This document shows positions 36,501 to 48,500 of a DNA stretch of 64,000 bases, in pieces. The notes beneath the pieces are model-generated. The model did no database searches and had not been told where the DNA came from. It saw only the letters and a program-made list of their open reading frames with translations. How positions within the stretch are numbered: position 1 is the stretch's first letter; the number at the start of each line of letters is the position of its first letter. The position numbers and the translations under genes are program-made. Location: the NCBI GenBank assembly GCA_003586115.2, contig QVOM02000057.1:1804163-1868162 (forward strand), in the 5' to 3' direction. The stretch is from Salvator merianae. Its lineage: Eukaryota; Chordata; Lepidosauria; Squamata; Teiidae.

Positions 36501-39500
36501 GAAGAAGGAATTCTTTACTTTTTGGGAAGCAAAAAAAATGCTGGAAGAAGTAGAGAAAAAGAAAATAGCTCCTCTCTTTCTGCATATTTTCAGTCCTTTG
36601 CATCACTGCTTAATACTCTGAAGAGATCTTGCCTTGGGGTTCTGTACCCCCTAAATTCAACAGGGAAGAGGGAACTTAGGATAAATATAACTCTAAACTA
36701 AGATCTGGTTTGGAGGGTTTTTTTTGAAAGCTCTCTTCTGCAAAGTCTTTTCCCCCTATCCTTCCTTAAGGAGCGTTAAATTCCAGCAACAGGACATAGA
36801 GGGGTGGAACAGATGTCTCCTCTATCCTAATTCTCTTCATCCTAATTCCTGGGGGGGGGGGGCTTTATTATCTTTCTTAGCCTGAAAGCACTTATTGTTA
36901 TCATTTGAGTACTTACTGACTTTAAAGAAGAAAACCAAAAGGCAGTTCATGGATTAAATGCTTGTCTCTCCCCTTCTGATTTCAGAATTCCGTGGTAAGG
37001 TGGTAAAATAATAATTTATTAAATGTGTGATCCCACGATTGCCCCAAGGTCATTGGATTATATTACAAAGCAAAATGAATGCACAATCAGCAGTTAGGAA
37101 AAAAATGCACATTAAAGGCAGAGCGTATCAGTTAAATCCAGTAAAGTGATCCCCTTGATTGTAAGAATGCTGCCATGGATTTTTATTTTAAAGCAGTTGG
37201 ACTACACACTGTACAAAGACTGCAAGCCAATGCTATTATGTTCTTTTTTTAATCAAAGCCACCCCCCTCCCCCCCCCCGACTAGGAAGAAAGTCTGGTCA
37301 CCTGGAGACAGTGTTGAGTCAGCACAGGTGACCTTTCCTGTTTCTGTCTTAAGGCACTTCTAGGAAAGCCTGAATAGATTAGAACGTAAGACTGTAACAG
37401 GAGCCCTGCTGGATCAGGTCACAGCCCATCTAATCCAGCATCCGGCCTCACCAATTGCTTCTGAGAATCTCAAGCAGAAGACAAAGGCAGAACCTTCACC
37501 TGCTCTCCACTCCCTGCAAATGGCCTTCAGAGGCCTCCTGCCTGTCTCTCCAACCCGGAGGCGGTACCTGGGCATCCATTCTAGCCCATTTTGATACACT
37601 TTTCCTCCATGAATTGTCAGTAAGAGCATAAACCCTGCTGGATCAGGCCACAGCCCATCTAGTCCAGCATTCCATCTCTCACAGTGGCCCACCAATTGCT
37701 CCTGGACCTCTTCAAGCAGAAGACGAAGGCCTTCTTTTGGCCCGTTAGTCTCGTAAATATTTATTGCTCTCCCCTAATGGTTCTCGGAAATTGCGATGGT
37801 CTCTTCATCATTTTTCTGCATCTTGTCAGTTCCTGCACGGGCAAAGGCAAACGGGCCTGTGTGGAATTACAAACGGCCGAGATAATTATAGCCTCAGCTT
37901 GGAGAATACAACTGTCTGCGCTCTGCGACATTTAACCTGCCCCTCGTTGGGTGGGTAATTGCACTGGGGGCTCGGAGGGGAGCACTGCATTTGCCTAATT
38001 GAGGCGTCTCTTGGGACTTCGGTAATGCGTCTGGTTTAGTCCTTACATCACCCAGAATCCTTGGGGCTGAGTTTGGAAGGCTTGCGACTGCTTTCAGCTG
38101 ATTGTATCTTGCTTGGAAATGACAGATGTGGCTGTTTTTGACAGCTTTCCTGACAACGCAGATATGTCCTTCAGCTTTTCAAGAGACCAGGGAGGCATCT
38201 GGTGACAGGAACGCAGCCAGGCAGATTGGAAATTCTCCATCAGTCAATGCGTTTCAATACTTAGGAGATAAATAGGGGAAGGGGTTTTCTTGGGTGTTGA
38301 GCCGCAGTTGTACCATGGAAGCCATTTTGCGCTTGGAGGGAAAAGGAATCGGATCGGTTGACTGATTATGTAGGTCCCTCTTTGCCATTTCCCAGCCGGG
38401 GATACGAAAATAGTTGCCAAATATTCTGGAGAGATGGCAACCATTGTACCTCTGCTCCTCTGCTTTCTTGGCTGCTGAGCTGTGGGTAGGGCTGTGCAAA
38501 TCTCAATTCGCATCCAGAAATTTCGTACGGAATTGCGTTTTCGCAAATTTTTCGCATTGAAGCGAAAATTGCATTTCCCGCATTTACAGTTTTCGCTCGA
38601 AAACGAAAAGGCCTCTTCTTTTGCGTGAACGGAATCCGCCAAACTTTTGCATTTTTCGCTGTGTTAAAACCATGAGTGGGCTTCCCAGGCTAGCCTGTGA
38701 CCCTCAGATTTCCTGGTGGTCTCTCATCCAGTTTTTAACTCTCTTCTCCCACTCAGCCTTTTGGCATCAGGTTGACGAGCCACCATAGAACTGCTGAAGA
38801 TGTTTTCCAGCTTATGCTGAGTCTGGGGCTGTGAGTAAAGTTTTTTGGGGAACAGGGCAGACATGATTTGATGTTGCCTTGTTCTGAGGAGGTGCTGGGG
38901 ATGGAACCTGAGAAGATGGTGGGCTACAGAGTTTTTGCTCTCTCTGTAAAAAGGAAAGAGGGCAAAGACCCGAAGGCCCCTTGACAAGCAACCCAGAAAG
39001 GATTCACATGAACCACCTGGTTGGTAGGAAAGAACTGAAATCCACAGGGTAACAGAGTCACTTTGGAAAAGACACGGCTGGTTGCCCCCACCCCCCCTTT
39101 AACTTCTGTTTGCATCTACATGATTCAGAGTGATTCAACTGTGATTATTTCTTTGCCTTACCCCTCTTCCTCCTTCTCCTTGCTGGAATTTGCCCCCTGC
39201 ACCTTTGTCCTGGTTGCAGAATTGTGGCAATATGAGTGACTCACCTTCTGAGGCTTCTCCTGATCTTCAGATACATTTTTGCGCCCTTTCTCTGCCTTAT
39301 ATGGGATGGTTGCAGCCTTGCACGTGTTTCTTCTGCACGCACCCGGGCCTTGTTTCTGGTGTAAAGTTTGGGCTAATGATGGCTCTGGTGAACCTGGCGT
39401 GTCTTCGGGGCAGGCAGCAGGGTGAACTGATTCTTATCTCAAATCCAAATCATTAAGGGGAGGAAAAGATTGTTTTTAGAACTCAAGGAGAAGGAATGGT

Positions 39501-42500
39501 AGAAACAGGCAAGTTCTAGTTCAGTGGCCCAAATTTAAAGGATTGTTCTTGAGCTCTTGGCTTAAAAGGTTCCAGTTTGTGGCTTAAATAATTCCTGCTG
39601 TTCGGCTTGCAGCTGAAGAGACACAGCATCAGAGGAAAAGGAGTTGGGAGGGAAGAGGAAAAAAGGCAAACCCGGTCTTGTTGACAGCTGTGCTGACTGG
39701 GGCTGTTAGAAGTTGGAGTTCCGGAATAACGGGCAATGGGGAAAGGTCCTGAGGTCCTACTGTGCTGCAATGGGCTGCAGGAGAAAACTTCACATCTTTT
39801 CATTCTTTTTAGAAATGTTGTTGCAATTGCAGTTTCTTCTAATTTTGCTTAAGGAAGGTCCCTGGTCACTAGAGTCATAGCTGAGGTGGTGCCGCTAAGA
39901 GAGAGAGAGAGGGGTACACGGGGCTTGGCTAAGCTCCCTTTCAGAAGGAATCTTTGCAACTGCCTGAGGTGCTGCTGGGGTAGAGTTTTGTTGCCAGCAT
40001 GAGATTCTGGCAGAGCGTCTTGCCAGGTGAGTAACCGAGACGCACCTTTGTCGCGTGGTGAGTCCACGTGTCGAGTGGCAGCCAAAACTGGCTTGACGTT
40101 GGGGGCGGCTGTATCAGCTCCTCGAAGCGGAGCAAGAGGGTCTGATCCGGCTTCATCGCTCTGGAAGCCTCACGTTCGGGGGGGGGAGGTATCCTAGCCC
40201 CGAGCCTTTTGAAGGTGCAGATGGCACAGCCCACGCAAGCTGAACGTGCGGTTCCAGAAAAAATTTCCAAGTGTCGGCGCCAACCTTCAGGCGTTGCCGC
40301 TTCTCCTAGTAAATTTCCCCCCCGTTTCCTTTTCTCACTTCTTTCTAAATTTAGCCCGTGAGGTCCTTAGAGCGCAGCGTGCCAAGAGGGGAACGCTCAG
40401 CGTCTGCACGTGTGCTGATGGTGCTGTGCCGTGTGAAGCGAGCGTTCAGAGGGCAACTTTGTTTGCCTCCGTTCTTACGCGCCTTTCCCGGGTCTGTTTG
40501 CTTCATTCGGCAAAACGCAAGCGAGGCTGTGTGTCCTCTGGTCTCTGGGTGCCCGCGTGTGCCCGCGGTTTCCGTGGCAGTGAGGACCAAAGGGGGTTGC
40601 TAGCGTCGCCTTCTGGGGATTGAACCTGCGACTCTGCCTTCGGTGGTGTGGGGTGTAGCGCAGACAGGTGGTCCAGTATCCCTGAATGATGATGCGGTGA
40701 CCCTACCCACCAGATTTTATCACGGTCCTGGCAGCGGTGGTGCGATTCTGGATTGTGCCCTCCGGTGGCAGACAGCTTCTTGCTTTCCCCACCATCTGCC
40801 AGCTGGGCTGGTGCACCGCATGGTGGATGTAGTCTGAAAATAAAGATTTTCTAACACTTATCTACAAGGTTGAGCTAGGTGGCTCGGTGGAAGGAGGAGG
40901 GGAGGAATCTCTCAGCTGTTTATGCAGCGTGCAGTGGAGGTGGAGGAACAGATATACTGTGCCAACTGTTGCTCATGAATTAAAGATGCCTGGCTGTGTC
41001 TCCTTCTTCCCCACCGGGGGCTGGAGGTGCGATGGCGGGCTGCATTGATTTTAACCCGTGCCAATGAATGTTTGCGAGACTTTTTCTGGAGACCCAGTGG
41101 CTCCTTCCCTTATTGCACGGGAGATGCTCTGGAGTCTCAGGATACTTGGTACCTTCTTGGAAGAATATCCCATTACAGAGCAAACGATGCCCCCGCCTAG
41201 CGCCGGCGTTCAGGTCTGTTTCCTCTCTGCATTCAAGGCACGGGCTTAAAAATGGGATTTTTCAGTGTATCGGTTCAAGTTCCATTATCAACATAATAAA
41301 TACAATTTGAAACCACCTCTCTCCCCAACCCACAACAGCGGAAGCAGCTATAAACATGGAACTGCACAAACTTCTGATTATTTTCATAAATGTCTCCTTC
41401 AGTCTCCCTGAAACATCTGTGCAGGATGAATCCCGTTCCTTAATTCCACATAGTCCTTGTGCACTGTACCTCTATCTTCTCCTCCTTATGCACTTTGCAT
41501 CGCTAATTCCACGTTCAAAGTGATGCATTCCTGCTCCCCAATCCTTTGGGACTGAGATCTTCCCAGCATGCATCACCACAAAGGCAGTCATCTCAGTAAA
41601 AAGCGTTTTTAAAGATCTTATCTCTTTTGTAACCTTGACATCCGCCCGGCCTCTGACTTAATGCGCGCCATGCTCTCTTTCTTGGGTCCGTAGGAGACTG
41701 TGAAGATTTTACGGCTAACCCTTCAGAATGACCTCCCGGGAGAGAAACGGGACCTGGTGAAACAGAAGGTAGGTGGTACCAAGAGAACCGTGTCTTTCGC
41801 AGAGAGCATCTAAATGTTCTTCTCTTGATCTTTCCGCTAATACCATCATCCACACGATAGCATATTTTTTCCATAGGACAGCTTTGCTCTGGCATGGCTA
41901 GTAAAAAAGTGACCTGTAATAAACCAAACCTAGAAACTTTCAGTCGAATCTTTGCAACGCTATTAACTTCTTTCAGCAGGCAGTACTGGTGACGTCTGCA
42001 CACAAATTGGACTTCTTTGTGGAGGTCTTAATTGCTGTGTTGGGGCTAGGTGGACAGAGGAAGAATCACCCCTGTTGCAAAGAAAATCCTTTTGGTTTTA
42101 GGCCTTTCCCTCAGGCAAAACCACAGCTGCTTGAGTTTCCTCTTGAAGAAAAGGGACCCCCTTGAGCATATCAGAATGATGATGATGGCAGAATTGCTGT
42201 TATTGCTAATCAGTGCCAAGGTGTTAAGGTAGGGCTCCAGATTTTTGGAACAGCACTCAGGGCTCCAATGATTGGAATAATTGCTATTTTCTTTTGCCAA
42301 CGTTGCTCAATTTTAACATGATAAATTTTTATATTGTGTAGTGTTTCTCCCGCTTTTTAGCTGGGATTGGCCTTCATGTTGCATTGAGTTCTTCCCAAGA
42401 AATTAGGATGACGTAATGTATTGACATAAGATGTGGGTGGATTTGATAGTCTGTCCTTTTACAGTTGAACAGTGGAGATCTTTTTTTAACTTTTATTGAA

Positions 42501-45500
42501 GATATAATTTTAACAGAAATGGAATTGTATGTAAGCATAAGACCAATGGAGATTTTGTTGATATGCAGATGTTGTGAGTGCTCACCAAAATTTTTAGTAT
42601 GGTGCCCAGTGTGCCAATAACCACTGTCACCATAACTGCTGGTTTGTGCCATTGTCTTTCAGTTTCGATCTTCTAATCGTGACATTTCGTGATCTTCTCA
42701 AGTTCTTTGTCTTTTACGCTGGTGTCACCAGAGATTGTTCCTCTATTATTATTATTAATAATAATAATGTTGACACAGTTTTAATAATTAAAACAACAAT
42801 CATCAAGGAGTTAATTATTCCAGTAATCATTTGTGACCTGGGTGCTGTTCCAAAAATTGGGAGAATCACCTTAATACCGTGGGCATTGATAGAGAATTAC
42901 TGTCCACCACTTGCAAAAAAACAAGAATAGTGGGAACAGCTGATCGTATATGGTATATTGCAGTGTATATTATATCGGGTCAGGGCCTCTGATCGCCAGG
43001 GTCATGGGCCCAGAATCAGATCAGCGGTGAGCATTTCGTAGGTTCTGTGTCTGCACCCTCTACGCTCAGCACAGTGTGTGTTTACAACAGAAAACTTCTC
43101 TGTTTCCCCTGCAGCCAGTGGGAAAGGCTTTTGCGATGGTGGCCAATCGCCCCACAGGTAGCCATGCCTTGGCTTCTGAGTGTATCAAGACCAACGAGGG
43201 CGACGAGGAAATAATCAAGGTAAGGACTTTGCTCCCAACCACGAGGTAATGTTTTGTTGTGTATTTATGTTGTTTCTATGAATGCTAAGTTAATAATTTC
43301 TTTTTTTATAAAAAAAAGATAAGGACTTTCCTGCTGTGAACTTTTTGCTTGCTTTGGCATATCACTGGCTACTAAAATGGATGCCTAGGTCCTGCCTCCA
43401 GGGTAGAGAGACAGGCAGAATGCCTCTAAAGGACATTTGCAGGGAGTTGAGAGTCGATGGAGGTTTTGCCTTCGTCTTCTGCTTGAGATGCCCAGAAGCA
43501 ACTGGTGGGCCACTGTGTGAGACAGGGTGCTGGACTAGATGGGCTATGGCCTGATCCAGCAGAGCTCTTCTTATGTTCTTAATGCCTTTATTTGAGAGGC
43601 CAAATAGCTGTCCCTCGGGTTCCAGTTTTGGCCATCAAAATTTGTAGCCATTGGTGGCCTTCTCTCCTTCCATGAATTTCTCTAGGCTTCTCTTTCTTTT
43701 TTGTCTGCAAGGCCTCCAACCCAGTTAACATCTCTGCCTCTTGGGGCAGCAAACTCCCTAGCTGACATCTACCCAGGGTTTTCTTTCTTTGGCTCCCAGG
43801 AGTCATCCTCATTAGATGGCCCTGTCACGCTTGCATTTTGGGAAAGGGAGATCTGCTTGTTCGAACTTCAGGACTAGCATTCAGTTCAGGCTGCCAAGTA
43901 TCGCCGTGTTTCATGCTGGCAACGGAACAGGCGCCACCCGCCTCACAATACCGGCTTGTGTCTCGCTCTCTCTAGCCATTCCTCAAGTGGCTGCTTGTTC
44001 TGTCTTGCTTTGGGTTTCTTTCTTTTTTTTTAATCTGGGGCAGCTTTCCTCTGACGGGCGTTGTGTTTTCTCCTGTGATTCAGGTCTACCTCAGAGCCCG
44101 AACTGAAGACCCTATCAAGCACGAGAAGGACCTCGGTCAACTGAAGAGCGACAGTGGTCACCCCCAAGGGGTAAGGAGATCTTTCTTGTCCTCAGATTGG
44201 TGGAACCTGCGCCGTGGGGGATTGCGCTATTCTCTAGGGTGGTGCGTTCTGTTCTGGGAACGAAGCATGATTTCTGGGCTTTGAATTGCCACAGCGGGGG
44301 CTTGGGTGGCCGAAGAGGCAAGTGTCTTTCCAGTGAAAGCCCAAGCCAGGAAGCAGAGGAGACTTGCTTCTTCAGCAGAAGTTTGGTTAGAAGTAGATGG
44401 CTTCCCGGTGTATCCCTCCGCATTTGGGCCTCGTTTTTCTCCCTCTCGCTGAGGGATTCCTGAGTCCTTTTGACAGCCGGGAAGTCTCTGACAAGTTACG
44501 ACAATGGGAGTTCTTGTGCAGGAGGAACCTGGTGTGTTCCGCCTTGGCGAGAGCTGACTGCCTTCTTGCCTTGTTGGCGCTGACGTTTTGCCTCGGCATT
44601 CTGGCAATGAATCATCGCTGCCATCATCACAGGCTACTGGTTTCAAGGCCTCGATTGTTTTCCTAGCTGGGAAGAATCTTTTGGGAGCTGTGTGTCCCCT
44701 CCCCCCCCCCGGTGCCTTTGTGTAGCTCCTGGTCTTATTGAACCTGCGTCACACCCAGCAACACAGCTATTGCCGCGCCCTCTCAGGAGAACAGCCGGTG
44801 CTTTGCAAACGGCCGGTGTTGCCCAACAGCACTGGGAGGTGTGCGTACCTGGGGAGAATGCAGAGGTTGTGGGTTGTTCCTTCCAGAAGCGTAGATGGCC
44901 AGGACATTGCTATAAAAGGAGCTCCTTCTGTGTCAGAGACCCAGGAAAACCACGTCACGGTTTATTGTGTTCATTTTTCTCTTCTTGGGGGGGTTAAGGA
45001 GGATGCCAGTTTTCTCTTGCCTCGCCCCCACTTTTGGTTTGATCCTCGCAACAACCCAGTGAGCCGGGTGAAAGTGGCCCCTTCCAAATGTTTTGGACTC
45101 GGGCTTCCCTCGGCCCCTGTGGGCCTGGGCATTTTGGGGGCCAACCTCCAAGGGTTAGGCTGATCACGGTAGTAGGAGTCAGGCAGGTCAAGGCAGCAGG
45201 AGCTGTGGCCACAGACGCGTAAAGGCTGACCCGAGCACTCCAAAACTGCCTTCCATCCAGCTCCTTCCTGTCGTGTTTGGATGCAGGAAAGTAAGTTGTG
45301 TGGAGAACGCTGTGACTTTGAAAGAGCATCTTTGGTGTCTGGCCAGTGGCTTCATCCCTCCTCTGCTTTCTCCTTTCTCCACAGCTAACGTCCGAAAAAC
45401 CCAACGGGATCCGTCCGCACCGAGCGCCCACCTATCGCAGCCTGTCCCTAAGCCAGGTCTGTGTATGGACTTGTTATTGAGGGGGCTTGCATGTTGGGTG

Positions 45501-48500
45501 TGTGTGTTGTAGTTGGCATAAGATGGTCCAGCCTGTCTGTCTGCCTTGAAACCTCAGTCAGGATCACCATTCGCAGGCCCAGGTTCAAGAACAAAGAGAC
45601 CCGCCTTTGTAGAAGCGAGTCGGCATTGATTGATGAAAGGACACGCTGAAAATAGTGCCAGCAGACACAGCTGTCCCTCAACAGTTTCCCACCCATGGTG
45701 GCATGGGCGTCCATTACATCGAACACCCAGGTTAACTCCCCGTAGTTTCCCTCAGGATCTAAATGGTCTTTAGACAACACCAGTTCCAATTAGTTTTCAG
45801 TCATTACCTGCTCATCTCTCTAGCAAAGGAAAGGTGGAGTCAGTGACATATGCAAGCAGGCACAGACTGCTATCACAGGACTTCAAAGATGGCAGCACAG
45901 TGGCCAGGCTGACAACCTGGAAACTTTTGGGAATGATAAGAAAGATCAGGCTGAAAGAGGTGCATGCATTCATATTATCTGCTGCTGAGCCCCTCCTGTC
46001 CTTGCGAGACTTGGGAAATTATTTCCCCCTCAAGTGTTTTGCTTCTGCCCACAGGAGGAGCCGGCCTACCCTGGTGACGACATCTCGGTCATGCGTGAGA
46101 CGACAAAGCGGCTCTTTTCCAAACTCCAGGAAGCGGAGAAGCGGCACCAGTCGGACCGAGCTGCCTATGAGGTTGGCATTTGTGGGGGGAAATTGGCACC
46201 CTTGGTTCTTCGGGTGTATGGCTATCAATACGGGCTTTGCTTTCCCTAGAAGGTATTTGCGGGGAGTGAATGTTTTGGCTGCGGTAGTTCAAGAAGTTCA
46301 GTGGATGTCGGGTTGATGCAGTGGCATTTCCCAGCAGGTATGGCCTCCTGGTAGACTAGTCCACACTGAGGATCAGGGTTTCCCAGGAACGGCTGGCCTG
46401 GCCTGCAGACCTTCTCAGATCTTGCCTATGTTTCTGGCACGAGTAGAAGCAACGTCCGAATGGCTCCCTGTTGGGTCCTTGCACATGAAGTTGCTATTTC
46501 TGGGATTGGCTCTTCTCTTACCACCATGCTTTGTGGCATCAAGGAGCCAGATGGGCCTTTGCTTTAGCAGATGGGTCTTTGGCTGCAGGATCTCTCCTCA
46601 GGACCAGGCTGGGTGCCATTGGCGTTTTTCTTTCGGTGTCTGGGGGAAGCCACCCTCTCTCTGCCAACTGGACCTTGTCCTCTGTTTGGCCTTAACAGAC
46701 GTCCATCTCCCACTACCGGAGGGAAGCAGAGCGGTCGGGGGCAGCCCTCCAGAGGGCGGAATCGGAGCTGAACGAGAAGGACCTGAAACTGGAGGAACTG
46801 CAGAGGCTGCTGACAGGGATGGAGAAGGTAGGGTGTCCGCAGAGAAACGGTTCTGGGCTTCTGCCTTGTCATCGGCTTTGCAGAGAGACACCCTGGCCCT
46901 CGGCAGTGGCGGGGCCCGCCAGGAGAAGCGGGGCCTTGTTGGGAGCTGCCCCCATTTGCTTTCCTTCCTGTTCCCTGCCCAGGAGCACCAGACCCTTTTG
47001 CAGAAGATGAAAGACGGCGAGGCAGAGCTCAGGAGCCTGGAAGGGGACAAAGTGGAGGAACAGGAAAGGTGAGATGGGGCTGGTTGCCGAGCATGGCGTG
47101 CGGCTGCTGGAGATGGGGGGGAGGCAGCAGGACTTAGCCCCCCCCCCCAGACCTCATCTTCTAGTCTCTTCCGTGTCCTTGGACACCTGCGGCATGCAGA
47201 AGAGGGACACAGAAGGGCACCAAAAGGCCAACAGTAGAACTGAAGGCGGCGGGCGGCGGCTAGCAAAGCCCGCTGCTGTTTGGTCTCTCCGCTCCCCCTT
47301 GATGTGCGGCCTGCTCCTTTGGCTTCCAGGTCGGCCAAACTGGAGAAGGAGGTTGCCACCTTGCGGGAGAAGATTCACCACCTCGACGACATGCTCAAGA
47401 GCCAGCAGCGGAAAGTTCGACAGATGATCGAGCAGGTGGGTGATGGCGCTGCGGGTGAGGGTTCCAGGGAGCCGTTCTGTGCAGTGCTCCCCTGGCACGC
47501 GTTTACCGGAATGGCCCAGCCGTTCGGAGGGCTGAAAAATCTCGCAATGAGGGGCGGTCTCCTCTCCGCCTCGCCCTACCTCTCAGGGTCATTATGAAGG
47601 TGGAGAATGGAGGGAGGGGGGTCAGTTCTCGCCTTTCCCTGGACATTAGGAAACCAGCCTGGAGGACTTGGGGAGGTTTGCAAACAGTAGCTGTGCCAGG
47701 GTGGTCCTTTGCCCCAGGCATAAACCTGGCTTCCCTTGGATATAGCAAACGCCTTCGTCTCTTGCTCTGCGATTCTGCTTTAATTTCCCCTTCCCTGTGG
47801 CTATAATGTGCCTCTGGCGGCTATTTTTTAAATTTTTTTTGTGCCGAGCTGGTTGTAACTTTCGACGGTGCTTCTTCTCTACAGCTTCAGAATTCCAAGA
47901 CAGTGATTCAGTCCAAAGACGCCATCATCCACGAACTCAAGGAGCGGGTGGCGTATCTGGAAGCGGAGGTAACGGGGCGCACTCTGAAAACGACTCGCCC
48001 GCCTTTTCTCGGGCGCAGGGCGCAGCTTTCGCTCGGGCCAAACTGCTGCTCGGTTTTGGCTTCCCCAAAGTGTGTGTGTGGGGGTCTTTCAGGTGGTTTG
48101 GGGCTTGTGCAGAGACTGGTGGTAGCCATGGGACCCATTTCAGGGCAGGAAACAGACCCTGGCGGAGGGCCACTGGTCCCTGGTCATGCTCTGCAGGAGT
48201 GTGGGGGGCAGCTATCGGACTCTGGGGCTAGGAGCTGAGGGGGGGCATGACCCACGTTGGCCTGCCTAGCATGCCCTCACCCACCTAGTGCTGTTGTGTC
48301 ATTCCCAGAGCCACATCGCCCCTACCCCAGGCCTAAAATGGGCTGAGTTCCCAGTCTGTCCTAAGACAGACTGTTCGCGTGGAGGTGTGACCACAGCTCT
48401 GAGGAGGGAGGGTGTGACCCCTCTTCCCCTCTTTAAAAGCCGTCTAAACCAACGGGTGCTCGCGTGGCTTGCGAGAGAGGATTTTTGCCACACAGACCCT

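Noticed and set aside
40605..40690. Antisense B-box-like 'GGTTCAATCCCC' suggesting a SINE
   Set aside because: No convincing A box at the right distance and no recognisable body.
44476..44520. 'REVSDKLRQWEF' segment as the missing TUFT1 exon
   Set aside because: Only vague similarity, wrong phase for joining, and the splice signals are weak.
46598..47359. 253-aa minus-strand ORF
   Set aside because: Antisense to TUFT1 exons 7-9, which have matching splice sites and homology on +.
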